Positions 50,302 through 58,234 of a stretch of DNA of 64,000 nucleotides are shown here, one piece after another. Position 1 is the first letter of the stretch, and each line of letters opens with the position of its first letter. This DNA comes from CAIZGX01 sp964511555 (GTDB lineage Bacteria > Bacteroidota > Bacteroidia > Flavobacteriales_D > Sanyastnellaceae), in assembly GCA_964511555.1 (NCBI GenBank), contig CAZEFR010000007.1, positions 1-64,000 of the forward strand, given 5' to 3'. The notes beneath the pieces are model-generated. The model saw only the letters and a program-made list of their open reading frames with translations, searched no databases and had not been told where the DNA came from. The translations under genes and the position numbers were made by a program.

Positions 50302-51587
50302 TTTCTTCTAGAATTCTGAATGAAGTTCCCGCTGCATTTGTAGAATCCGGCATTACGATCGAAATAATAAACTAAGAGCTGATAGTTGTTTTCAGTTGCA
50401 GCATGATTTCCTTCGGCAAAAGAAACTTCATCTTGAACATTTATAGGTTCAATTCTAAATCGGTAGTTGTATACCCCTTGTTTCAAATAAGCTGTCGCCT
50501 GATAAGCTTTTTTTATTTCACTGTATTCACAGAGTACTTTTGGCATCCATTCGTTTCCACATTCGAGGTAAATTTTATTCGCGAGCTCGGGAGAATTCAG
50601 TTCGAAGTGCACAAAGGTATAATCACTAGTTAAGTCATCGTCTTCGAATAGATCACTTGAAATGAGACTAGCTCCGTTCAAGTCAGAGCGATTGGAGTAT
50701 GCTAAATTCATTTCATTTTGACTGGGATAAAGGTAAATGTGATAGTCATTTTCTAGACGCACGCTTGTTTGAACGTTATACCCGTTTACCCTTAGATCTT
50801 TCGTCTCAAAGGCTTCCCATTCGCCGCCGCCGGGGAATTCATTTTCACCATTTGAATAGTTATATATGAGCACGTTGTTTGGTTGAATGTACGTTGGCAG
50901 GAAGTTAGTTTTTCCATCTGCCCATCTTCCATTTTGAAGAATAACTGGGACTACCTTTTGCATATCGAAGACGGGTGTATTGGCCAAAGAAATCGTAAAG
51001 TCAACTTCTTGATGCGAATGAAGACGTTGTATGGAAGATGCTCTGTTGATGGTCATTCCTGCATTTAGACCGTGTTCACCTTCGGCATAAACGACCATTC
51101 GGTATCCAATTCGAGCTGCTGACTCAGAGTATTCCGAACCCTCATGAACAACCACGTAGTAATTTCCTGATTGAATAAACCGCGTCATAGCGTTCGGAAG
51201 TTCAAATCTATAGTGATCAAAAGTTGCAGATGTGTGGATTGAATTTTCAGGAAAGGGAAGTCGAAGGGTAGTGAAGCCTTGAACAACATCCATTGGGTTG
51301 CTATCATCTACATTCCAATATGGGTCGCAATGAAAGATTGTATAGAACAAGTCGTTGTCTGGAGCAGTGAAAACATCGAATTCGAATTGAATGACATCGT
51401 TGCTGTATAAGTTTAGAAATGGTCCAGATAAAGGCGAGTCTTTGGCGTGTGCTTCAACAGAGAAATAATCATAATCAGCGGACACAAAATTGTTATTCGT
51501 TGTCGGAATTTGTGCCAAGCAAATCTCCGAGTTCAGCCAAATCAGTAGAAACAAGAAATAAAACAAGATCATTGAAGTATTACGCAT
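50298..51587 (-). CDS. DUF5103 type IX secretion system plug protein
   Basis: A 429-residue exported protein (signal peptide ends near ICLAQ). It matches the DUF5103 family, now described as the plug of the T9SS translocon SprA. The N-terminal domain includes SPLSGPFLNLYSNDVIQFEFDVF, YTIFHCDPYWNVDD and SGNYYVVVHEG; the C-terminal domain includes YNYRFRIEP and FAEGNHAATENNYQLLVYYFDR. In the translocon it seals the SprA lateral or periplasmic opening. SprA itself is not in this window. The box TAACTTTA ends 4 nt before the ATG. Confidence 0.9.
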   Translation of the reverse strand: MRNTSMILFYFLFLLIWLNSEICLAQIPTTNNNFVSADYDYFSVEAHAKDSPLSGPFLNLYSNDVIQFEFDVFTAPDNDLFYTIFHCDPYWNVDDSNPMDVVQGFTTLRLPFPENSIHTSATFDHYRFELPNAMTRFIQSGNYYVVVHEGSEYSESAARIGYRMVVYAEGEHGLNAGMTINRASSIQRLHSHQEVDFTISLANTPVFDMQKVVPVILQNGRWADGKTNFLPTYIQPNNVLIYNYSNGENEFPGGGEWEAFETKDLRVNGYNVQTSVRLENDYHIYLYPSQNEMNLAYSNRSDLNGASLISSDLFEDDDLTSDYTFVHFELNSPELANKIYLECGNEWMPKVLCEYSEIKKAYQATAYLKQGVYNYRFRIEPINVQDEVSFAEGNHAATENNYQLLVYYFDRNAGFYKCSGNFIQNSRRN

Positions 51588-51591
51588 GTGC

Positions 51592-51599
51592 TAAAGTTA
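51592..51599 (-). promoter_or_regulatory. Probable -7 box of the plug gene
   Basis: TAACTTTA on the minus strand, one mismatch, 4 nt before the ATG at 51587, only 7 nt from the divergent box at 51607. Confidence 0.4.
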
Positions 51600-51606
51600 T
51601 TCAGAT

Positions 51607-51614
51607 TATTTTTG
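51607..51614 (+). promoter_or_regulatory. -7 box of the ApbE-like gene
   Basis: TATTTTTG matches TAnnTTTG and ends 4 nt before the ATG at 51619. Confidence 0.55.
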
Positions 51615-51618
51615 TCTT

Positions 51619-52668
51619 ATGAAAAATAATTTTCTCTATTCCTTATTTGGAGTCCTTCTGCTCGGAATATTTATTCAGTCTTGTGGAAATAAGAATAAAT
51701 CGGGAGAGGGGTTATTGGGACGTGATTACGATCGCGATTTTTTGGGGATGAAATACACGGTGAGTGTGGTAGGAGATACAACAGATTATTCAGTGGCCTT
51801 CGATTCAATAGAAAACGCGGTGCGCATGCATATAGATGCGAATAATCCAAACAGTACTTGTATGCTCTACAATACCGCGAAAGCCGAAGGTGGTTTTTTC
51901 GAATTCACAGATCAAAATAGAATTATGGGTGTCATGTTAACTATGGCCAGAGAGTTCAATTATCGCTCGAGTGGTTGTTGGGATTTTACCCTTTCTCCAG
52001 CGCTATTAGCTTGGTTGCCTCAGTTATTGAATCCCATTCCTAAAGTGCCGAATATAGATTCGTTGAAAGAATTCACAGGAATGTATGCTGCGAATGTTGA
52101 TATTGAAGATGTTGAAGAGAATGGAATGTATAAGTTAACGCGCATTAGAAAAAACAATCCAAAGGTTCAAATTGATTTATTGAAATTTGGAAGTGCGATA
52201 GTGCTTGATAAGATTGTTGATTACCTGAAAGAGAAAAACACAACAGTCAAGCAGGCAGTTGTGAAGACAGATGTTTGGCATGCTGGATTCGGAGCTGCTG
52301 TTGATAGTCTGAATATTTTAGACATGCGAACTTCAGGGCAGAATACGGGAAATATGCTTCGCGTTGTGAATCGTGCATATGCTACATTCGATGCACGAAA
52401 TAAACTTTCTTTATTAGATCCGAAAACGCTCTCGCCTGTTCAGAATGAAATGTATCAGAGTTATGTTTCTGCAAAAACCATTGTTGAGTCTTATGTATTT
52501 GCAGAGGCCTTCATGGTCATGGGTGTGGAAGGTATTGGTGCATTTTACGAAGCCAACGCAGACAGTGATATACAATCATTGGTTTATTTCATGAAGTCTG
52601 ATTCTGAGCGTGCATCAGCGTCTACTGAGAATTTCAATAAGATGATGGTTACTCCTTCGAATCAATAA
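51619..52668 (+). CDS. Degenerate ApbE-like lipoprotein (FAD:protein FMN transferase fold)
   Basis: A 349-residue lipoprotein (lipobox FIQSC at about residue 22). Its strand order follows ApbE, which attaches FMN to NqrC-like flavoproteins. FLGMKYTVSVVG and GCWDFTLSPALLAW are retained. Several active-site motifs are changed: the GGIAKG region reads IDLLKFGSAIVLDKI, the HIIDPRTG region reads LSLLDPKTLSP, and the ADAxxT metal-binding motif reads ESYVFAEAFMVMG. It is likely catalytically weak or inactive. It lies just upstream of tsaD (1 nt apart), with no obvious functional link. Confidence 0.8.
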   Translation: MKNNFLYSLFGVLLLGIFIQSCGNKNKSGEGLLGRDYDRDFLGMKYTVSVVGDTTDYSVAFDSIENAVRMHIDANNPNSTCMLYNTAKAEGGFFEFTDQNRIMGVMLTMAREFNYRSSGCWDFTLSPALLAWLPQLLNPIPKVPNIDSLKEFTGMYAANVDIEDVEENGMYKLTRIRKNNPKVQIDLLKFGSAIVLDKIVDYLKEKNTTVKQAVVKTDVWHAGFGAAVDSLNILDMRTSGQNTGNMLRVVNRAYATFDARNKLSLLDPKTLSPVQNEMYQSYVSAKTIVESYVFAEAFMVMGVEGIGAFYEANADSDIQSLVYFMKSDSERASASTENFNKMMVTPSNQ

Positions 52669-52669
52669 G

Positions 52670-53689
52670 ATGGAAGAGAAATTAATCTTAGCCATTGAAA
52701 GCAGTTGCGATGAGACCTCGGCAGCCGTTTTGATGGGAACCAACGTTTTGTCGAATGAAGTTGTCACGCAACTGCAGCACGCGCAATACGGAGGTGTAGT
52801 TCCAGAGATTGCAAGTAGAGCTCATCAGACGATGATTACAGCTGTTGTGCACGCCGCATTGAAATCGGCAAACAAGGAGTTCAAAGATATTGAAGCCATA
52901 GCTGTTACACAAGGTCCAGGCCTCATGGGTTCTCTGCTGGTTGGAATTTCATTCGCGAAGAGTTTGAGTTTGGCTTTGGATATTCCGTTGGTGGGAGTGA
53001 ATCACATGCAGGCGCATATTCTTGCACATTTAGCTGAAGACTGTGAGAAGCATCCCGCATTTCCTTTTTTGAATTTGACTGTGAGTGGAGGACATACCCA
53101 ATTGGTGGTGGTTCATTCTCCAACACGAATGGAAGTAGTTGGAGAGACCATTGATGACGCAGCCGGTGAGGCCTTTGATAAGGCGGCCAAGGTTTTGGGA
53201 TTGGATTATCCGGGTGGACCATTGCTTGATAAAATGGCTCAATCAGGCAACGCCAAAAAATTTAGCTTTCCCATTCCAAAAGTAGAGGGGTTGAATTTTA
53301 GTTTTTCAGGTTTGAAAACTTCATTACTTTATTTCTTGCGGGATAAGCAAAAGGAAGACAAAAACTTTATTGAAGAAGAAAGAGCGAATCTCTGCGCTTC
53401 GTTTCAAAATACAGTGGTGACCTATTTACTTCGACAAATTCAAAGAGGAATAAAGTCTACTCGAATAAATCAAGTAGCCATTTGCGGCGGCGTTTCCGCG
53501 AATAGTGAGTTGAGAAAACAGTTGATTGAATTCGGATTAAAGAATAATGTTGAAGTATTTATTCCTCCGTTCAAGTATTGCACAGATAATGCTGCCATGA
53601 TAGGAGTGGCAGCACATTATTTGATGAAAGAAAATCAGATTTCAAATTTGAATATGGTTCCTTTAAGTCGTTATCCAATTTCGAATTAA
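52670..53689 (+). CDS. tsaD: tRNA threonylcarbamoyltransferase TsaD
   Basis: A 339-residue protein of the Kae1/TsaD family that makes t6A37 in tRNA with TsaB, TsaC and TsaE. Motifs include ILAIESSCDETSAAVL, the metal-binding His pair in VNHMQAHILAH, and GGVSANSELRK with the later DNAAM. Length is normal. It follows the ApbE-like gene by 1 nt and converges on the SF2 helicase. Confidence 0.96.
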   Translation: MEEKLILAIESSCDETSAAVLMGTNVLSNEVVTQLQHAQYGGVVPEIASRAHQTMITAVVHAALKSANKEFKDIEAIAVTQGPGLMGSLLVGISFAKSLSLALDIPLVGVNHMQAHILAHLAEDCEKHPAFPFLNLTVSGGHTQLVVVHSPTRMEVVGETIDDAAGEAFDKAAKVLGLDYPGGPLLDKMAQSGNAKKFSFPIPKVEGLNFSFSGLKTSLLYFLRDKQKEDKNFIEEERANLCASFQNTVVTYLLRQIQRGIKSTRINQVAICGGVSANSELRKQLIEFGLKNNVEVFIPPFKYCTDNAAMIGVAAHYLMKENQISNLNMVPLSRYPISN

Positions 53690-53695
53690 CGAACA

Positions 53696-55246
53696 CTATT
53701 CGCTTGCATCAAGAAGCAAATTGTTATAGAAATTCCCAAGATCCAATCTCAGCTTTCTGATGTACTCTTCCTTCAGCCAATCTAAGTAACTATCGGTACT
53801 TTTTGAAATACAATAGCTGTATTGCTTCATTCTACTCTTTATGTCTTGATCAAGAATTTTCAAAAGCTCGAAAGCTCTCTCCAGTGTTGGTGCATTTTCT
53901 TGAATAATAGTCGCATGTTGTTGCATGCTTTTATCGAGAACACTTTTTCCTTTACCTCCGAGGCGTGTTATTCGCAGATACTCTTCTTTTATATCGAAAT
54001 CAATGACAGGCGAGAGAGCGAACATATCACGAATCTCAGGCGACATTTCGTATTTCATTTCACGCGACATCTGTTCATCGCTTACGATGCTCTCGAGATA
54101 GTTGTGCGGATGCGCAAAGATGTCGAACCAGTCAATAAACTGTTCCCACAATCCGAAACGTTTTGCGTTGTTTCCCAAATCAATGACTGTAAAATCTTTT
54201 TTCTCGCCGAAAATACGTGACCCCCGTCCGATCATTTGATGATAGAGCGTGAGCGATTTCGTTGCGCGATTAATAATAATTGTTTCTACAGAGGGCTCAT
54301 CAAATCCTGTTGTAAGAATGGAAACCGATGTTAGTACAGCATCTGGTTTTGTTTTGAACCACTCTAGAATTTCTCTACGTTCTTGCTCGTTGTGTGTATT
54401 ATCTAAATGACGAATTTCATAGCCCTGCTCGCGAAACAGATGAAACACTTGTTTCGAAGTGTTAATTCCATTATTGAAAATAAGTGTCTTTGTTCCTTTG
54501 GCTTTTTGTTCATATGCGTACAAGAGTTTTTCTTGCATGTACATATTTCCATATAGTTTTTCTGAACTGCTTACGGTGTAATCTCCTGTGATTCCTACTT
54601 TAAGTGAGTGTAGGCTTACATCATAGCTGTACGTAGTAGCTTTAGCCAAAAACCCTCTTTCAACTAAATTTCCTATGCTCTCCCCAATAATAAGATCGTG
54701 GTAATTGTCTTTTAGAGGAAGCTTAATGTTGCTGCTCAAAGGTGTTGCTGTTACACCAAGAATAACTTGTTCTTCGAACCAACCAAATAATTTTCGAAAT
54801 GAATTGTAGTGAGCTTCATCTATGATGACCAATCCTAAGTTCGCAAACTCCATTTTTTCATCGCGAAGTCGGTTGTGAAGCGTTTCAACCATAGCAACGA
54901 AGCAGTCGTATTCCGATTCATCTGGAAGTTGCTTAACCTTACTGACAATGATTTTGTTGTTCACAGAAAAATTGTTCAGTACGTTGCTTGTTTGACTAAG
55001 AAGTTCTATGCGGTGAGTAAGAATTAGTACTTTCTTTCCCGTTTCTTGAATATACCTGCGAGCGATTTCCGAAAAAATTACGGTCTTTCCACCTCCGGTA
55101 GGAAGTTGAAAGCACAGGTTGTAATTTGTAGGAAATTCATGAATACGCGCGAAGATTCTCTCAAGCGCTTTTTCTTGATAATCGTAAAGTTTTTTCCTCT
55201 CTTGCGGTGCTTCACCCATACTTACGCTTGTTGCTTTTTTGGGCAA
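53696..55246 (-). CDS. SF2 DEAH helicase
   Basis: A 516-residue superfamily 2 helicase. Motif I is LPTGGGKTVI, motif II IIDEAHYN, motif III GVTATPL, and motif VI HQMIGRGSRI with LTTGFDEP before it. The first domain spans about 20-215 and the second about 225-385. The C-terminal part is unassigned, helical and charged. It resembles the RecQ-unrelated DEAD/DEAH helicases often annotated in Bacteroidota with unknown targets. I extend the start to a TTG at 55246, because TATTTTTG ends exactly 4 nt before it; the first ATG is at 55219. Confidence 0.88.
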   Translation of the reverse strand: MPKKATSVSMGEAPQERKKLYDYQEKALERIFARIHEFPTNYNLCFQLPTGGGKTVIFSEIARRYIQETGKKVLILTHRIELLSQTSNVLNNFSVNNKIIVSKVKQLPDESEYDCFVAMVETLHNRLRDEKMEFANLGLVIIDEAHYNSFRKLFGWFEEQVILGVTATPLSSNIKLPLKDNYHDLIIGESIGNLVERGFLAKATTYSYDVSLHSLKVGITGDYTVSSSEKLYGNMYMQEKLLYAYEQKAKGTKTLIFNNGINTSKQVFHLFREQGYEIRHLDNTHNEQERREILEWFKTKPDAVLTSVSILTTGFDEPSVETIIINRATKSLTLYHQMIGRGSRIFGEKKDFTVIDLGNNAKRFGLWEQFIDWFDIFAHPHNYLESIVSDEQMSREMKYEMSPEIRDMFALSPVIDFDIKEEYLRITRLGGKGKSVLDKSMQQHATIIQENAPTLERAFELLKILDQDIKSRMKQYSYCISKSTDSYLDWLKEEYIRKLRLDLGNFYNNLLLDASE

Positions 55247-55250
55247 CGGG

Positions 55251-55258
55251 CAAAAATA
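55251..55258 (-). promoter_or_regulatory. -7 box of the SF2 helicase gene
   Basis: TATTTTTG on the minus strand matches TAnnTTTG and ends 4 nt before a TTG start at 55246. Confidence 0.5.
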
Positions 55259-55311
55259 GGGCTATTTAAGGCTTTTGAGAAAAAGAACTTATTAAGAATT
55301 CGTCAAGAAGA

Positions 55312-56028
55312 TTATTTAGCCTCAGGAATAAACGGACGCATAATAATTTCACTTACGTTCACACCAACAGGAACTTCAATGGCGTTCATGATTTGCTGCG
55401 CCACCCATTCAACGGGCATTCCAGCTGCAAAGCTCGGACGGAAGTGAGATAGCAGTTCCTCGTTTTTGGTTTGTTCAATAAACGGGGTATTAACAGCTCC
55501 AGGACTAATTGTTGTAACACGAATTTTTTTGGCAAGTTCTGTTCTTATACTTTCACTCATTGCGAAAACCGCGTGTTTTGTAGCACAATACACTCCCGAG
55601 TTTGGGAAAACATAATGAGAAGCCAATGATCCTAGGTTCAGCACATGCCCTGTAGATGTAATTAAATGTGGAAGACAACTGTGAAGTACGTTTAAAAATC
55701 CTTTGATGTTTACATCAATCATGGTGTGCCAATCTTCCAATTTAGCATCTTCTAACAAATCGAAAATACCTAAGCCGGCGTTGTTCAAGAGCACGTCTAT
55801 TCCTCCCATGGCCTGAACAGCAGCGCTAGTCATGGCAGTTACTTCTTCAACATTCGTTACATCTGTTTTTAAGAAAAAAGTGTTAGGATTCTTTGAAGCC
55901 ATATCAGCGAGAACCGCTTCATTTCTTCCTGCAATAAAAACTGTGTGTCCATTTTTTATGGCTAATGCATAGGTAGCTGCTCCAATTCCGCTGGTTGCTC
56001 CCGTGATTAAAATTCTTTTGTGTGTCAT
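55312..56028 (-). CDS. Short-chain dehydrogenase/reductase
   Basis: A 238-residue SDR. The cofactor motif is ITGATSGIGAA, NNAG is present, and the catalytic YxxxK is in VYCATKHAVF with Ser in LGSLASHY. It uses NAD(P); the substrate is unknown. The ATG at 56028 overlaps the lptF/G stop as TAATG, so it is the last gene of an operon with a 606-residue S9-like protein, tgt and lptF/G. Confidence 0.92.
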   Translation of the reverse strand: MTHKRILITGATSGIGAATYALAIKNGHTVFIAGRNEAVLADMASKNPNTFFLKTDVTNVEEVTAMTSAAVQAMGGIDVLLNNAGLGIFDLLEDAKLEDWHTMIDVNIKGFLNVLHSCLPHLITSTGHVLNLGSLASHYVFPNSGVYCATKHAVFAMSESIRTELAKKIRVTTISPGAVNTPFIEQTKNEELLSHFRPSFAAGMPVEWVAQQIMNAIEVPVGVNVSEIIMRPFIPEAK

Positions 56029-57107
56029 TATTTTTGAGCTTTTTTGTAGAGTATAAATGCTAGAATTCCGAAAAGTATATTTGGAAGCCAAACGGCGATT
56101 TCGCTCGGCACACCTAGGTTCATTGCGCTTACAGCTGTAATGCGAGAAATGAAAATAAATATGAATCCAATAATTATGGCTAAAGCTAAGTGAAAACCAA
56201 TTCCCCCGCGTGATTTTCTTGAGGCAATAGAGACACCAATTACGGTTAAGACTAGAATAGAAAAAGGCGTGGCAGTTCTGTTCTCTCTTTCTAGTTCAAA
56301 TTTAGCCACATTGCCAGAGCCGCTCAGTCGTTGGTCTTCAATAAATGAATTTAATTCGGACCAATTCATAGTTGCGACAATTTCAGAACGTAAGCCAAAA
56401 TCTTCGGGGCGAACCTCTAAAACTGTATCTAATTTCTGTTTGAAGTACACATGTTCAGTGCTGTCTTTGAATACACGAACCTGCGCATTGGTAATGCTCC
56501 AAGATTGTGTTTCGGGCTTATAATTCGCAGACGAAGAAATAAGTTTGAAAGTCAATTCGCCATCTTTCCAATGTTCCAATGAGAAATTGCTGCCACCCAA
56601 ATTAGCCGGGTTGTAGCGCTGAAAATAAGCAATGAGTCCTGGTTCAATCTCTCTGTGAATATTCTTGTCTTGAATGGTTAGTTGTTCCTTCAAATATTTT
56701 ACTTCGAACTCAAATTTCCGTTTGTTGGCCAAAGGCACGACGTAGTGCCCGAAGGCTAGGGAAATACAAATGAGTGATAACGATACAACGAAGTAAGGTC
56801 GGAGAATTCTGTTGTAGCTAATTCCAGAGGATAGCATGGCAATAATTTCCGAACGCTGGGCGAGCTTGCTCGTAAACCAAATAACAGTTAAGAAAATAAT
56901 AAAAGAACTTAGGAGATTTCCATAATACAAACAAAAGTTGAAATAATAGTCGAATACAATTTCACTAACCGGAGCTTGCGACTGTAAAAGATCATCTATG
57001 TTCTCGCTAATATCGAATACAACAGCAATAATTACAAAGGCACCAATCATGAAAAGAAAGGTTCCAATGAATTTTTTGATGATATAATAGTCAAGCTTTT
57101 TAATCAC
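56028..57107 (-). CDS. LptF/LptG family permease
   Basis: A 359-residue inner membrane protein of the LPS export complex LptBFG. Three N-terminal helices (about 12-35, 55-80, 100-120), a large periplasmic beta-jelly-roll (about 130-270) and three C-terminal helices are visible, the usual layout. N-terminal KKLDYYIIKKFIGTF fits the family. The start is GTG at 57107, overlapping the tgt stop as GTGA; a longer reading begins inside tgt. It pairs functionally with LPS transport rather than tgt. Confidence 0.9.
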   Translation of the reverse strand: MIKKLDYYIIKKFIGTFLFMIGAFVIIAVVFDISENIDDLLQSQAPVSEIVFDYYFNFCLYYGNLLSSFIIFLTVIWFTSKLAQRSEIIAMLSSGISYNRILRPYFVVSLSLICISLAFGHYVVPLANKRKFEFEVKYLKEQLTIQDKNIHREIEPGLIAYFQRYNPANLGGSNFSLEHWKDGELTFKLISSSANYKPETQSWSITNAQVRVFKDSTEHVYFKQKLDTVLEVRPEDFGLRSEIVATMNWSELNSFIEDQRLSGSGNVAKFELERENRTATPFSILVLTVIGVSIASRKSRGGIGFHLALAIIIGFIFIFISRITAVSAMNLGVPSEIAVWLPNILFGILAFILYKKAQK

Positions 57108-58234
57108 AAGCGAATAGATAGTCTTTTCACGGTTTCGTCTTTCCAAGCCGCGAATGTACCTTCAATAATTTTCTCTCGAGCCTTTTCCACCAAACGTAAA
57201 TAGAAATTAAGGTTGTGAACCGAGGCTATTTGAAGGGCCAAAATTTCGTTCGCGGCGAAGAGGTGACGGACATATGCTTTAGTGTAGTAGGAATCGACGT
57301 AGCTGTCTCCTGATTCATCAAGAGGAGAAAAATCGTTTTCCCATTTTTTGTTTTTCATGTTAATGGTTCCATTCCAGGTAAACAACATTCCATTGCGTGC
57401 GTTTCGCGTAGGCATTACACAATCGAACATGTCAACACCCAAGGCAATGCATTCCAAAATATTTACCGGTGTGCCAACGCCCATGAGGTATCTTGGTTTG
57501 TCAGCTGGTAAAATCGAACACACAAGATCTGTCATTTCATACATGAGTTCATGGGGCTCTCCCACACTCAACCCACCAATGGCATTTCCGAATGCACCTT
57601 TCTTGGCAATGTATTCAGCGCTTTCTTTTCGAAGGTCAGGAAATATACTTCCTTGAACAATTGGAAAAAGCGCTTGCTGATGGCCATAGAGTGGAGTGGT
57701 TTCGTCCAGTCTTTTGAAACAGCGATCTAACCATTGATTGGTGATGTGTAGTGATTCACGCGCATAGGTTTTGTCGCAAGGGTAGGGTGGACACTCATCG
57801 AATGCCATTATGATATCTGCACCTATACTGCGTTGAATATCCATCACATTTTCAGGAGTAAATGTGTGCTTCGATCCGTCGATGTGTGATTTGAAAACAA
57901 CCCCTTCAGGATTTATCTTTCTGTTTTTTGAAAGACTATAAACTTGATATCCTCCGCTGTCTGTAAGAATAGGACGGTCCCAATTCATGAACTTATGAAG
58001 TCCGCCAGCATGCTCTAATATCTGAGTGCCCGGACGTAGGTATAAGTGATAGGTATTTCCTAGAATAATTTGAGCCTTAACATCTTCCTTCAAGTCTTGC
58101 TGGGGCACGGCCTTAACGGAACCAATGGTTCCAACAGGCATGAATATTGGGGTCTGTATTTTCCCGTGCGCAGTCTCTAAAACGCCTGCTCGAGCTTTTG
58201 ATAAAGTGTCTTTCGCCTCTATTGAATACTTCAT
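57104..58234 (-). CDS. tgt: tRNA-guanine transglycosylase without zinc-binding cysteines
   Basis: A 376-residue enzyme that exchanges G34 for preQ1 in tRNAs with GUN anticodons. The fold and catalytic residues are in place: Asp92 in TDSGGYQVYS, the substrate pocket GGLSVGEP, and the Asp271 segment DCVMPTRNARNG. The C-terminal zinc region that reads CxCxxC...H in other bacteria here reads DESGDSYVDSYYTKAYVRHL (306-325), with all three cysteines replaced and only His340 (VHNL) kept. It may be a zinc-free lineage variant. ATGA overlap with the upstream gene and GTGA with lptF/G. Confidence 0.93.
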   Translation of the reverse strand: MKYSIEAKDTLSKARAGVLETAHGKIQTPIFMPVGTIGSVKAVPQQDLKEDVKAQIILGNTYHLYLRPGTQILEHAGGLHKFMNWDRPILTDSGGYQVYSLSKNRKINPEGVVFKSHIDGSKHTFTPENVMDIQRSIGADIIMAFDECPPYPCDKTYARESLHITNQWLDRCFKRLDETTPLYGHQQALFPIVQGSIFPDLRKESAEYIAKKGAFGNAIGGLSVGEPHELMYEMTDLVCSILPADKPRYLMGVGTPVNILECIALGVDMFDCVMPTRNARNGMLFTWNGTINMKNKKWENDFSPLDESGDSYVDSYYTKAYVRHLFAANEILALQIASVHNLNFYLRLVEKAREKIIEGTFAAWKDETVKRLSIRL

